From NCBI GenBank assembly GCA_036426205.1, contig CM071570.1, forward strand, positions 76,311,691-76,375,690: a DNA stretch of 64,000 nt, given 5' to 3'. The stretch is from Ascaphus truei. Lineage: Eukaryota > Chordata > Amphibia > Anura > Ascaphidae. The notes under the pieces are model-generated. The model was not told the origin of the DNA, made no database searches, and saw nothing but the letters and a program-made list of their open reading frames with translations. A program made the translations under genes and the position numbers. Below, one piece after another: positions 1 through 12,368 of this stretch. The number at the start of each line of letters is the position of its first letter. Within the stretch, counting starts at the first letter, position 1.

Positions 1-749
1 AAGGAAGAGGGTTTTATAACTCCTGTATGATTTAGTGCAGGGACAAATCTACTTTATTTCCTCTGTGGCAATAAAGTGCAGCTACTGACATGTTCACAGA
101 ACTTGTTACCAGGTATATAGCCAATTTACAGAGTAGAGATTCTAAATTCAAATATAATTTAGCCTTCAAAAGGTGATGCTTGGATTTTGAATAGATACAA
201 TGTATCATAATACAACCAGCAAATAAGGGATTTCATCTAATTCTAAAAGGTTTTATCAAGCTGTCATGCGCGAACAACTTAATTCAATCTGCACCCCTTC
301 AGTGTACATCTGCGTCGCCCCAAAGGCAGACAGCTTTTGGCGCAGAAAAAGGGTGTGAGCCGTTTGCTGATGTTAAAGCTGCTCTATTTCAATCTGAAAC
401 TCACCAGCCCTTTTATCCCCTGTACCCAATTTTCCAACTATCTGTCCATGAAATGTTTGATTATTTGTGCTGTTAAATAAATCACAATTTTCTTTGATAT
501 TTGTTCTGAGTATACTTGAGTGCTGAGTTGGGACGCTTTTCTTTTTCTTTTCATTGTTATATTACTTCTAGTCCCTAGCACCGTTAGTGGTTATTATATT
601 ACTAATTTAAGTACTCATTATTTGCTTAGTCTGTTGCAGGCAGTTTGTCTTGTTTTTAATACACATCTATATCTATCATATTATATTATACTATATAATA
701 TAATATATCTAATATATAATATATAGATAATAATATATATATATATATC
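1..749. other. No recognised feature; AT-rich end
   Basis: No coding or repeat family was recognised. The last 90 bases (about 660-750) are almost pure A/T with ATATAT runs and merge into the pyrimidine-rich tract that follows. Confidence 0.5.
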
Positions 750-925
750 TATATCATATCCCTCTACACTCTCTCTCCTATCTCTCTCTCCATCTCTCTC
801 TCTCCTCTCTCTCTCTCTCTTCTCTTCTCTGTCTTTCTTCTTCCTCTCTCTCTCATCGTCTCTCTCTCTTATCTCTATTCGTCTCTCTCTCCTTCATCTC
901 TCTCTCTCTCTCTCTATAATCTATA
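750..925. repeat. (CT)n-rich imperfect microsatellite
   Basis: About 175 bp of TCTC and TCTCTCC repeats with scattered interruptions. Confidence 0.9.
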
Positions 926-1078
926 CACAGTGGTCGACAAATCAGCAAACAAATCTACTCCCGACAAAAATCTAGTCGCCCCTATTACCACCTCTGTGCT
1001 GCTTGGGCCATAGGAGCTTGCCACAATGTTAAATCCACTCGCCCGGGCGTGCAAATGTATAGGTTTGTCAACACTGTG
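926..1078. mobile_element. Short inverted-repeat element (MITE)
   Basis: Starts CACAGTGGTCGACAAA and ends TTTGTCAACACTGTG, an inverted terminal repeat with one gap. The CAGTG...CACTG ends suggest a hAT-like non-autonomous element, but no clean 8-bp duplication is visible because both flanks are simple sequence. No coding capacity. Confidence 0.55.
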
Positions 1079-1079
1079 T

Positions 1080-1170
1080 GTTGTTGTTGTGTGGTGTGTG
1101 TGGTGTGTGTGTGTGTGTGGTGTGTGTGTGTGTGGTGTGTGTGTGTGTGTGTTGTGGTGTGTGTGTGTGT
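1080..1170. repeat. (TG)n microsatellite
   Basis: GTGTGTGG and GTGTGTGTGT tracts directly abut the preceding inverted-repeat element. Short frames through it (Val/Cys or His/Thr rich) are not genes. Confidence 0.9.
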
Positions 1171-1345
1171 CAAAAGGAGTGCTAGTGGGCGTGGCTAAAT
1201 GTATACAACAAAAAACAGACAAAGATGCCCAAAGCTACTTCCAATGTGACAAAAATACACAGTGCAATACCTATATATTCTCTTGAAAAAAGGGTCATTT
1301 AGTTTAACCCTTTGGCCAAAGCATCTTAAGCCTGCGGCCACTCTC
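1171..1345 (+). repeat. Interspersed repeat R1, copy 1
   Basis: Shares long stretches with 9180-9340 and, more weakly, 63,585-63,740. Common words are GAGTGCTA, CCCAATGCTAC (CCCAAAGCTAC here), TATATATTCTCTTGAAA and TTTAACCCTTTGGCC. No coding capacity was seen, and the family cannot be named from the sequence alone. Confidence 0.75.
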
Positions 1346-4158
1346 TGTTAACGCTTCAGAATTACCCAAGGCACGATAAATGTGTTAAGCAAATGGTGCA
1401 AGCATCACCATTTGGTTCAATAGAGCTGCATGTCAATGGGAGCAATAACGTCTGCTACATGTGTGTGAATTTATGGAGTAGATTACATTATGGTTAAGAC
1501 AATATTTTTGTAATCTGAAATGGATCTGGGAATATGTTGAAGACTTGTGTCTAGTAAATTGAACAACAATACCTATAATCGAAAATTGACAATAGCAACA
1601 TGCACAGGGTTCTAACCCCACCATATATACGGTTACAGAGATGTATTGAGTAGCTTTATGATACACATCCTCCGGTGAGTCAAAATCAATATAAAAGTAG
1701 ATCACATAAAAAAACCGATTCCGTTTCTTTCAAAGATGGTCTTTCTATTGAATTCCTTTACCTTGCATAATAGAAAAAGGTCTTTGATTTATTTTTGAAG
1801 ACTAGAATAAAACAAGCTTTGTTTCCGGTCTGGTGAAAATGGATTCCTTTATTCATAAAAAAAAAAAAAACCTTATTTAGCATATTACTTCAACACAGTT
1901 ATAGAACTTAACCCCATCTCTCCCCCAAAGTACAGATATAATGATGTGGCATTGTATTTGGGTCCCCATTATCACGCTCAAAAAAACAATGTAGACAGAC
2001 AATTGCATTGGAGCCCATTGAAATGAACAATAAATTAATTATAATATATGTTGTACATTCCTTCTGCTTAAAGGAAAGCAATGATCTCATGAAATGTTAG
2101 GGGATACCTTTTCTTACACGTGGTAAATAAACAATCTTAAACTAATGTAATATACTCAAGTTAGTTATATTTACAAGAGATTATTTATCTATACACTATG
2201 CCCATGCTTTTTTTCTGTCCAGGATTATTAATGGGGCCCTGAATATAGCCAATACGTAGACACTACAGATCTAATAGCAGCACGATCAACATTTCAATTC
2301 TATTTAACTTCTGGACAAAATAGAACAAATTTTATTTTAAACAAATGGCTGCTTACAATACTTACATTAATTTTCTTGCATTAGAATAGATTTGCGCTAT
2401 TAGTTTCAACTTCAGGTTAACATCTTTTAGCACCTACTAAGAAATACAAAAGGTATAGGCACATTTTTACGAAGAGGTGCTCTGTCATTAACTTCAATGG
2501 GCCGGAAAGGGTCTCCTGGAGCTGTAAGGTGTCTTATGGCAAAGCACCATGCAGCAATATGGGTTCCATGCACCAAGTGCCGGTACGGGTCATCACACCT
2601 GTTCCAGAGTTGACTCCAAATGAAGTCAATAGGAGTGAACGCCAGAACCGGTGCCATAACACGTACAGGCACTTTATCCTTGTGCCCATTAGTATCTTTT
2701 GACGCAACCAAAAGGGGGGAGGAGGAAATGTCTCTTTTGAAACAATCACAATTTGGGGATATAATCTGCAATTCAAAAACGGATCATAGTAATGTTTCTG
2801 GGTACGTTATGCAGACAGAAGGCTCTACATACGTACGCTCCAAAATCCAATGTTCTCCTACATTGCTTTATAAATATATTGCATTTGCTGTATATCTCGT
2901 ATGAACAGGTCATTAGAATGCCAGAAATGGCATCCACAGACTGCCAATGATATAACTAACTTTAAACTCTTGCGGTTTATTTAAGGCATGCAATAAGCTG
3001 TAATAAACTAACAGTCACGTCTTAATGCATGGCTACCTTATGGGTAATGGAGCATGTTAAAAAAAAGTCAACATCTCCAATACTGTACACTAAACACGCA
3101 TGATTGGAAGATGTCAACTGTGGTGAAAAATAAATGTAAAAAAGTTCCCATTTACACATTGGCCCACTGTCTGTGCTTAGATATAAGTTGCTCTCAACTG
3201 GTTCAGAGTTGATCCTACGGAATTGGATTACGGACATCAACACCTAGCCAGCGAAAACACCAAGAGCGCTCATTCAAAAAAAATGTACAGATTGTGTGTT
3301 GCTTTGTCTTCAGGGAATTGACATTATCCCTTGAGCTAAAATGATATACCCAAGGTCTAGTATGTATCTGAGCTTTTTCAATTGTTGATTACATGTTCAT
3401 GCATCACACTGGAATAGTCTGTCTACCCACATCTTTAAGAGTCAATGAAGCCACCAACTCAGTTCACAAGCAAACACAATACTTGGCACCTTTGCTGCCA
3501 AAAGGCACCATTCAATACATTGCCTCGCAAGGCATGGCTGGGCTTTTGAACAGATAAAGGGTTAAATCAATAGGAATTTAAAAGCAAAAACAAAAATAAT
3601 TAAGAACATCTGCCCACTAGACAGACAACGCATGGGTGTTTTTATTGGTCTACATCTACATGCTTGAAATTGAGGGGATATCTTAGATTCCTTCATGTGC
3701 ATATTCATTACTATTTATGCTTCATATCACGTGCATTGGCCTTTTGACCACTTAACTGTATTTACAGTATAAACATGGTAGTGGCAAGATGTTCTATACA
3801 TAATCGGACATCTGTACATACATAAACTTGGGCGAAACCTTAGTAGTAGGGTTAAATTACACTCTGCATAAGCTAAAAACAAAGTAGTGCACAACCATAC
3901 CCCCCATCTATAAGGGGATAGATATTCACAAGGGTCTCGCTTAGGAGCATCAAATGCCGGTACAGCTTTGCACACCTGACCCAGCATTAATTCCTATTCA
4001 AATCAATTGGAGTTAACGTTGGGAGCGGTTGCGCTTACTCACACCGGCGATTACTAAGATCAGAGTTGCTAAATTAGACAGATTCAATCTACCGCTATAG
4101 AGACTTCCATCTTTTCACTCATGATTCTTCCCATTTCAAGAGAGCTTCTGTGGCAACC
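1346..4158. other. APMAP 3' UTR and downstream flank, nothing else recognised
   Basis: About 2.8 kb with no protein-coding similarity. Part must be the APMAP 3' UTR, but no single poly(A) signal stands out. An A14 run lies at about 1858-1871. Confidence 0.5.
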
Positions 4159-4368
4159 TTACACGTCCTGCAGGTTCAGTCTGCAAATAAATGGCGAGCG
4201 GAAAGAACCCATGTATAAATATCCATCATGCTCATGAGCCTCACTGATGAAGGTCACCACCTCTCCATTGGGATCGTGAAAACTTCTCTTGTAAGAACCC
4301 TTCTCGCCAAGCTCCACAACTAGGCTGTATCTGGGAACAAACTGCATCACCGTATCAGGACTCAACAG
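4159..4368 (-). CDS. APMAP: APMAP exon 9 (terminal) with stop codon
   Basis: The acceptor is CACTTTTAG and the exon opens LLSPDTVMQFVPRYSLVVEL. It continues FHDPNGEVVTFISEAHEHDG, then LYMGSFRSPFICRLNLQDV, and a TAA stop (complement of 4159-4161). The H-E-HDG-LY-GSFRSP-(L/I)CRL ending is the conserved last propeller strand of APMAP. Length is 210 nt with the stop. Confidence 0.97.
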   Translation of the reverse strand: MLSPDTVMQFVPRYSLVVELGEKGSYKRSFHDPNGEVVTFISEAHEHDGYLYMGSFRSPFICRLNLQDV

Positions 4369-5160
4369 CTAAAAGTGACATAAAACACACAAACATTTAA
4401 TTACATGAGACTACCTTGCTTGGTACACAACTTCAACAAGAACATGTTATAAAAAATAAAAAAAACTATTTCGCTATTTCTTCTCTGCAAGAGAGAGACA
4501 GCGACAGCTATCGTATCAAACACCAGGCAAAGAAACCAGAATACATTTTTTACCCCATTGCAGCGGTGAAGGGCCCCCTGACAGCGAAGGGATTCATGAA
4601 CACTACTGCACTTCAGCCCCTCTGATAAGTCCAGTGTCATGAATTACATCATAAATCCAATGTGGCTACATCCGGATTCTTGTGATGTGGGGAGCCTGCC
4701 CTTAATGCAAAGTATCTCCAGAAGCAGTACAGATGTAGTAGCAAAGTTAATTGTAAAAGAATTAGCGGCTTTTTAGATGATGTATGCGCATGATAAGTCA
4801 TGTTAGTATTGCCCCACTGCGTTTAAAGCATTTTACGTAAAATGTTAAATCCTGATGGCTATACAAGTTACGTAAATTGTTGTGTAACGACCTTTCAGGG
4901 GACTCTACACAATTTGTCAGCCGCAAGTGCTTTCAGAGACCATACCGAGAAGAATAGTTTACAGAGTTATGTAGGCATAAGTGTAGGGCTTGAGTAGTGG
5001 TTGGGTTAGGGTTATATATTGGTTTTAAATTTCGCAGGAAGTTTAAGTGAGAACTTTTTTCATTGTGCCGACTCGGCGTTCAGTAAACGTGTTGCTGCAT
5101 TTCCAGGGCTTAAATAAACGGGCTACATTTGCAGAAGATTTGTCAATGTTACTCACTCAC

Positions 5161-5353
5161 CTTAAATATTATGTTTCTAATCCACGGTTTATCTGATAAG
5201 AAATCAACCATGGAAAATCCAGGATTAGGTCTCACGGCCGACATAGCAACCCAGTATCCTCCTGAGCTACTTAGACGAATGTTATCTGGAAAACCTGGCA
5301 TGTTCTCTACAAACATGTCTACTCCGCCTTTGGTAAGGCCAGACACATAATAC
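5161..5353 (-). CDS. APMAP: APMAP exon 8
   Basis: Runs from a TATGCAG acceptor to an AAG|GTGAGT donor, 193 nt. It reads YYVSGLTKGGVDMFVENMPG, then FPDNIRLSSSGGYWVAMS and FSMVDFLSDKPWIRNIIFK. ENMPGFPDNIR is a family signature of the propeller active-site face. It joins exon 9 in phase 0. Confidence 0.97.
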
Positions 5354-6389
5354 CTGCATATAAGAAGATTTAAAAAAAAAAAAAAAAAAAACTACATGAA
5401 AAAACAAGAACAATATACAGTACTGTTGTAAAAATGTTAGTTTGTAGTGCTTTATTTAGATATTCTGCAAAACATAATTCATGGAGAATAACCCAAATTG
5501 GGAGAATATTAAACATTGGGAGATAAATGGTCCCACCCTGAAGAAACAGACAGGACTGCAGTTCAACTTTTATAGATCAACGTTAAGTGGGAATGTAGTG
5601 GGTCATATTGTTATATTACGCTGCTAGAGAAAGGTTTCAAGGCAATTTTCTTTTTGGTGGGTATTGAAGTAGGGAAGAAATGGAGCGCGACAGATCGTGA
5701 AGGGAAGAGAGTTCCAGGGAAGGGGGCAGTATGAGACAGATTTGAGTTGGGACAGAGAGTAGAGGCGGCAGCGAGCAGGTACATAGCAAGAGATTAAAGG
5801 AGAGATTTAATGAAGGGCAGGAGTGTGAAGAGCATTGAAGTACAGCAGCTCTATGCAGAAAACATTGTATAACTGTGTGCAGTACATAAAAGTACGGTAA
5901 GTAACTTTAATTATTATTTTTTTATATATATCCATAGCTTGACACTGGTATACAAGTATTTATTTCAGTTACTTACTAAAGGCTTTGCATGTGAAAGATT
6001 GAGGAACTGGAACAAAAAAGTATATGTATGTATGTATGTATGTACACAGACAGACATAAGTCTAGACACTGGTTAGTAACAGGAAGGTAAATAAAGTAAG
6101 ATATTATAGCACTCCTGGAAGCACAAAAACATTTGTATAAATAGCGGTGGTCCCATGGTCAAACATGCTGCTGTCCAGAGTGCAATATCAAGGGACTTAT
6201 CCAGGAGGTAGTGCCTCTGCTCCACCCGGTGTTTCTTTCTCTCTCAGTGTTCATTATCTACCCCTGTATCCGTGCCTTTGACCATCGGTCAATCTAGGTT
6301 GAGTGGGTTATATTTCTCTTTGTTTTGCTGTCCAGAACATCAAGATTGCATGCGAGAAAAGCCAGACACGTTCAGATTTTAAAGAAGAA

Positions 6390-6514
6390 AAAAAAGGTTT
6401 AATCAGCCATATTCGACTGACATTTCAACTGACACAGCAGCCTCTCTCGGATATGGCATGTTATAGAAAGGCACTGTGTCAGTGGAAATGTTGGTCGAAT
6501 ATGACCGATTAAAC
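6390..6514. mobile_element. Palindromic MITE in APMAP intron 7
   Basis: The left arm GGTTTAATCAGCCATATT... is mirrored by ...AATATGACCGATTAAACC. The arms are about 41 bp around a central 37 bp, with a few mismatches. After removing the hAT element inserted at its right edge, the outer A/T-rich flanks (GAAAAAAAAGG and CCTTCTTTG) also pair. Confidence 0.75.
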
Positions 6515-6722
6515 CAGTCTTTTTCAACCAGGGTTCCTAGGAAGCCTTGGGTTCCTGGGGCGTCCCTAAAGGGTTCCCTGTAATTTTCTGGTCATTTGAA
6601 AATTGTATCAAATACAGAAGTATTTATAATGCATCTGATCACAGAGTTGCTATTAGAGGGTTGGGGGTTCCTCAGAATTTCACTTAGGGTTCCTTAACCA
6701 AAAAAAAGGTTGGAAACCACTG
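6515..6722. mobile_element. hAT-type MITE with 8-bp target duplication
   Basis: A 208-bp element with ends CAGTCTTTTTCAACC and GGTTGGAAACCACTG. It is flanked by GATTAAAC at 6507-6514 and 6723-6730, an exact 8-bp target-site duplication typical of hAT transposons. It is non-coding and has inserted into the end of the palindromic element just to its left. Confidence 0.9.
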
Positions 6723-6974
6723 GATTAAACCTTCTTTGTAACACAGAGGTATATTACCATACATTTAAGCCTTTGTTATGCAAGGGTTAATTGAAAAACA
6801 GAATGCCTGTGATATTACAGCTATTACTCAGCAAGTTTGAAAAACCGGTTCTGCATGAAAAGAAAAATGAATAATTTACCTGATGCTTGCATTGCTCAAT
6901 TATACCATACACATTTGTTTACATGTCTGGCAGAGGCATATGAACCAAATACAGAGAGCAGAGCACATATGTAC

Positions 6975-7109
6975 CTCCTTACACGTGCCATTGTTGTTTC
7001 TGCCACAAGCAAGAAATCTTCTGCAGGGGACAGCTGAACTCCATTTGGGAACCTCAATCCACCCATCAAAACCTTCACTTCCTTTGTTCTGGTATCGTAT
7101 TCGAGCAAG
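6975..7109 (-). CDS. APMAP: APMAP exon 7
   Basis: Runs from a CCTGTAG acceptor to an AGG AG|GTACAT donor. It reads LLEYDTRTKEVKVLMGGL, then RFPNGVQLSPAEDFLLVAET and TMARVRR. RFPNGVQLSP(A/E)ED and VAETTMAR(I/V)RR are diagnostic of APMAP and related propeller enzymes. Length is 135 nt, and it is phase-compatible with exons 6 and 8. Confidence 0.96.
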
Positions 7110-8911
7110 CTACAGGTAAAGATAATGGTAGGATTAACTTAATCCTATTGCTGTCATATGTCACTGAATGGTAAAGGCTTTATTGCCATCAGAAAACATT
7201 CAAATAAAAGAGTTTTCAGCTGATCCCACTGTATTACAAAAGGGAAGAAGCTACACGATGTAGTTTAAAAAAAGGACACAAAAGTGAATTAAGTACAGTG
7301 GCATATTGTATTGGAAATCGGACAAGTATAAGTATTTCTAAATCCTTTGAACCATTTGTTTACTGTGGAAATGTAAAATGTCAGGGTTTTTACAATCATT
7401 ACCAAATATCTAGTGATAAAACAGTCAGCCCTCAACGCCACAGGAATTGTTCTGTTTGCTCTTCGTGTGTCTTTATTTGCAATGTCATTCTAATGTTATC
7501 ATTGGTCAAACAGAAACATAAATAGCAAATCTGCTTTAATCCAGACTTCCAAGGGAAATGCATAACAAGTTTTTTCAGACAATTTGATTCTTTTGACACA
7601 CTACATTGGACAGACCTTTAAAAAAGGGACACTCAGTCCCACTTTTAAGGTGAGGGAGAGGGGTGGGTGACCTTTCTCAGTATAATTGGCTTCCTTAGAA
7701 AGATTCATCCCCCGCTCGTGTCTTATTTGTATCTTGTGAAAAAGTAATATGTAGCGCTTCTGGTCAGGAGCACTCGATTGAAGCTACTTAGGTTTATCTG
7801 TTTGTCAAAAGAACAGCACAAAGATAACAATTTTGATGACTTGCAATGATGTGGATGTTCGGGATGAAACAAACACCCAGTGTCATCCCAAATAACAGTT
7901 AATTACGTTTTGTAAAACATGCCTTCCCCATGCAATGTTGAGCGTAAATATTTATTTTAAATAGTACTCGTCTGATTTTATTTTTAAAGTGTCAATCAGC
8001 TACATTTAACCTATTAAATATGTCCCTATCCTTGGTTCACTTTTGTACCGGTAGGACAGCTGCTTTAAAAAGAGTGCGTGCAATATTTGCCCTGTTTTAG
8101 CAGCAGAAGCATACCTATTCTACAACAGAAGACCTCCATACCAAGAGATATGTTGCCTGTCAATTTCATGGCTCCCTGCACTCTATAGTCAATGTGCCAA
8201 TGATCAACAGCATATGAAAGCCCTAATCAGTGGGTTCCATCTGTAAGCCCATCGTCAAGTGCTCTCCCTTTGGCTCAGGTCAAAGGAAAATACAAAAACA
8301 GGAGTGACCGTGGCTTTAATGTAACATTCCTGCTTTAAAACAGCCCTGGTTTCTATTCACCATAAAAGAAATAAATGCCTCTTCTCCATTTACCATTGCA
8401 GAGCCCCCGTTTGGCCGATTGTAGAACAGCTAACCGTTCACATTCTGTGCCGGAATTCTGGCGAGATCAGTTGCTGAAACCCTGGGTGGGTTTTAAATGG
8501 TGGCTGCCATTCACACCCATTAACACAACAGGGGTTGCCATGGGAACAGCGGATGCCAGTGAACTAATAGACCAGTGAAACATCAGCAAAATAAAAGGAT
8601 TGTGAAAAGAATTAAAGGCTAGAAATAGATCAGCCCCCATGTGAACCATCAGGTTATGTTGAGACTTCGTTATTGTGTGTGAGGGATAACCGCTTTAACT
8701 AAACTCAGCATGTCACTTCCTCTTGTATTGTGACACTGACAGTTTGTAGAATGAACAAGTTACCCTAACGTTTCCATGCAAATAAAATGGTTAGCAGAGG
8801 ACAATGCTTAGCCAACAAGAATAAGAGTCTGCACTCCACCAAATCTCTAAAAGTCTGTTTAGATCAATAAATAGAAGAGTACAAAATAGAAAATAAGCAT
8901 AAATATACACA

Positions 8912-8943
<32 letters not shown>

Positions 8944-9121
8944 GGTCGACGCCTGAGAAATCCTAAATGTTTTAGGATACAACTTTTTGTCAAGAGATTA
9001 CCTCTCTTTTTACTGACAGTGTTTTTTTCTCCATACACTTTTCTTTGCTTTATATTTTTGGTTCTTGTTTGGGGGACCTTTGAGTCATTGCACCCTCCAT
9101 CTCTGATTATTTATTAATACT

Positions 9122-9449
9122 GTTAACAAAACACAGAAACCCAGCAAGAATATATCTAATATATCTAACATATATATATCAAAATGGAGTGCTATTGAGC
9201 GTGGCATATGTATATAACAGACGACAGAGAAGCCCAATGCTACATCCAACATGACAGAAATACACAGTAAAATACTTATATATTCTCTTGAAATAGGGTC
9301 ATTTAGTTTAACCCTTTGGCCAAAGCATTGTAAGCTTGCGAGCCACGACAAGACAGACACCTGTTCGCAAGTCCTAACACTAACAGATAAAATACTAATA
9401 TACCTCTATTAGGATTAAAAAGCTTGCTGGGGTTCTGTGTTTTGTTAAC
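9122..9449. mobile_element. 328-bp inverted-repeat element carrying R1 copy 2
   Basis: The ends GTTAACAAAACACAGAAA and (reverse) TTCTGTGTTTTGTTAAC form a 27-bp terminal inverted repeat with one mismatch (9122-9148 and 9423-9449). Its interior (about 9180-9340) is the same family as 1171-1345, so that family is likely the body of this transposon. Confidence 0.8.
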
Positions 9450-10260
9450 CCATTCTCAGCTGTTTCAGCTGTTGGAGGTTGGTGGCTCCTCCTTCCCAGG
9501 TTTTATGCCCGCCCCTCCCCACTTCCCTAGTTTTCAAGTCCCTCATTCTGCTGGATATAGACCCACTGTGGTCTTTCTCCCTCCTAATAGAGGTAAGTGA
9601 CAGAGGGGGAGAGCGGGCACAAAGCAGGGAGTTTGCACACCCCTGTTCTACACTATTGTTTCATACATTTTAAACACTCCCTGTATTACACGCGGGGAAG
9701 ATGAACAAAAAGAGCATTCTTTGGGGGTGGACGTTAATGGGACCCGCAATGTCAATCTGCATAAATATGATGAACGTATTCACTTTGTGGCAGATTTACT
9801 ACAAAAACAATCAAATTAGAGCTTTCAGAGCCTTATTGTCTTGGAAAAAAAATCATTGAATAAACATTGTAATGAAAACATCTATATTCACTAAAGTGCA
9901 ATAGTCATTCATTGTTGACACCAGTGTATGGTGGGGGACAGCATCTGCCGCGATCATGTAATCAATGGAGTCCTGATGTTACCGACCAAATGCAACTAGC
10001 TATGCAGACTGTGTATTGGACCACTCGGGAAACAAAATCGATCTAACATGGAAGAATATATAACCACGATCTACTACGTCAATAAGATTAGTGACATGTA
10101 CTCATGTTCATTTTTTTTTTTCCACTGATCAATACGAACCTTTGTTTTTCCTTTTCTACAGACTTACACTGGCTAATGCAATCTAATTAGTTAATAGTAA
10201 AGAGTGGATGATAGGCTCCACCCTGTGACGACACATGGAACCTCAAGACAGGGGGTATAA

Positions 10261-10633
10261 GGGTGAGTCCCCAGTCTTCACTGTGGCACGCACGCCCGGC
10301 GGGGGGGCAGCGCGTGCACAGCGCTACACCGCGATCGGCGGTCTGAGGGAAGGTTTGCGACGGAGGGGGTGCGGCGGTGGGTTTGCGGGGGCGTAGCCAT
10401 GACATCCCCCGGCTGGTTCGCCCTCATTGGCTGAACAGCCGGCGGGGGCGTGGCCACGCCTCCGTCGCAAACGCTAATCTCAAATTCCCCTGCCTGCCTG
10501 AAAACCTGTCGCGCACCGCTGGGGAAAGGTGCGCGACAAGGTAGGAACTGGGACCGGCCTGACTGGGGGGGCGGGGCTTGATTGCACAGTGCACACCGAG
10601 GCGTGCGCTGTAGTAGTTACTGGGACTGCAGCC
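10261..10633. mobile_element. CpG-rich MITE, copy A
   Basis: Terminal inverted repeats (GGGTGAGTCCCCAGT... and ...ACTGGGACTGCAGCC) are flanked by TAA on both sides. The interior is GC-rich and has a core reading GGTTCGCCCTCATTGGCTGA, shared in either orientation with copies near 19.1, 21.1 and 35.0 kb. Confidence 0.75.
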
Positions 10634-11955
10634 TAAGAGTCAGAGGGAATATTCTGGAAGGTTAGGTTCCAGAAGGAGAGTAGAAGTCTGGGGGAGTAGA
10701 GGCTGGGGGAAAGTCCCCCCCAAGTAAAGAATAGCTTTGGCCCCCCTGTTTACTGTATTTTAGTTAGGGTCAGTACCGCAACAGATCTATGCAGGTCCAA
10801 GAGACGGAATGCAGGCAGGCCACAGAGAGCTGCATAGATAGGGCTCTAGAATATATGGGGATCAGCCCTGCAAGCGGAGTGTATAGCCCCTGAGAAAGTA
10901 GCAGTAACCTGTCTGGAAAGGAGTGTAAGACTAAACTCTACAGGACAGGATCTCAGAAAGGGACCAGAAATAGCAGGATCACATGGATAAATGCTAACCA
11001 AATGAAACAAGGGGGGGGGGTCTAGTCAAATACATGTATTCCTATCAGTAACACATGTATGCACCTCCCAGGAGTGTTAAAAGAACGCTCCCGGGGAAGA
11101 TCTATGTATAGTGTGATACAGTATGGATGAAACAAGGCCATCTCAATCTTATTGTAAATCTGAATGCAGCGTTCATGAATAAAGATTGAAGTTGTACTAT
11201 ACAAACTCCTGGCACCCATCGTTTCCATCGCACGGCCGACCACAGCCAGCACCCTGAGACAAGATAAATCTATGCTGATGTTTAATACACAACTACACCA
11301 ATGTAACCTCCCTAAGCAGCCGGGCAGGGTGGGTTACAATACCATTTGTGGCATTTTGTGTCGGATATTTTGATTTTATTGTGTTATTAGGGTAGGTTTT
11401 TTTTAATGGATATCTCATTGTGTAAAATAAATGATATTTTGAGCGCACCGTTGTGGAACCGTGTTCTTTCTCCCTGAGATTTTACATTTGTGCATACATC
11501 TGAATCTGACCCATCATATAACCCTGTTATTTGAACGATAAACGGGAGGTAAATACAAAAATTTGCTTACAAATTGGGACATTATAAAAATGTTAAACAT
11601 TTTTAGAATAATCTCCGGTAACCGAAAGTGTTACGCTCCTAACACAAACATCCATACAACACGCAGGAAAAACAAAATGGCGCAGCAGCGGCATCGAAAA
11701 ATGCAATTGTCTTAGGAACCAGCTAAAAATAGAATGGTTCAGCCCTGCACATATTTTTCAGCATATGCTGCCAGGATAGCAGCGTGGATATCTGTTTTTC
11801 AGGGGATTATTGTGCAATTTGTGGTTAAGGCATTATCCTGTACACCCTGTTAACTATTTCAATGATAAATCAATGTATTTATTGGAGTCCTGCGTGTCCA
11901 TGTGATATTTTTTCATTCTGCTCTGGAATTGTAGCTATATTTTGGAAATACTTGC

Positions 11956-12130
11956 CGCCCATCATCTGTGCCCTCCATAGCCAAATAGGGGTAATCCCGT
12001 CGCTGCCATTTACTGCTGGAATCTGTAAAGTAGATCTTTCTACCATCGTGGGTCACGGCGAGATCGTTTACAAAGGACATTATCTTTCCCTGGACTGGCA
12101 CCTTGGAAGACACGAGCATTTCCACTGCAC
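11956..12130 (-). CDS. APMAP: APMAP exon 6, followed by a probable GC donor
   Basis: A 175-nt exon from a GGTTTAG acceptor. It contains GKIMSFVNDLAVTHDGRKI, then YFTDSSSKWQRRDYP and MEGTDDG. FVNDL(A/T)VT-DGRKIYFTDSSSKW is among the most conserved stretches of the family. To keep frame with exon 7 (arginine split CG|C) the exon must end at 11956, so the donor reads GCAAGT rather than GT. The nearest GT two codons on does not restore the frame. Confidence 0.93.
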
Positions 12131-12251
12131 CTAAACCAAAAATCAACAAAATGTTGCGTTAACAGAATTCCATTTACATTTAATCATCTATTTTTTTTTT
12201 TTACATCATTATGATAATACGTCACAATATCACGATTACTAGATAATATAC

Positions 12252-12368
12252 CTGTAACGGGATTAACTTCAAATATTCCTTGGTAAGCATCTGCTATGAA
12301 CAATGTACCATTTGGGCCAACCCGGATACCCAGGGGTCTTCCGCAGTTAGGCTCGTTTTCCCGGGTTC
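12252..12368 (-). CDS. APMAP: APMAP exon 5 (N-glycosylation sequon)
   Basis: Runs from an AACACAG acceptor to an ACAG|GTATAT donor. It reads TRENEPNCGRPLGIRVGP, then NGTLFIADAYQG, then IFEVNPVT. CGRPLGIR and ADAY(K/Q)G are hallmark APMAP/strictosidine-synthase-like segments. The NGT sequon at residue 159 corresponds to the glycosylated asparagine of the mammalian protein (by family knowledge). The following intron is only 121 bp. Confidence 0.96.

Larger units (their letters stand above)
7110..11955 (-). other. APMAP: APMAP intron 6 (GC-AG), mostly featureless
   Basis: A 4.8-kb intron. Apart from the two repeats listed separately (9122-9449 and 10,261-10,633) and a T-run at about 8911-8939, no feature was recognised. 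Short open frames inside it have no family likeness. Confidence 0.7.

Noticed and set aside
11950..11954. GT donor at CAA|GTATTT for APMAP exon 6
   Set aside because: It adds bases that shift the frame into exon 7 and breaks the conserved DDGRLLEYD text.
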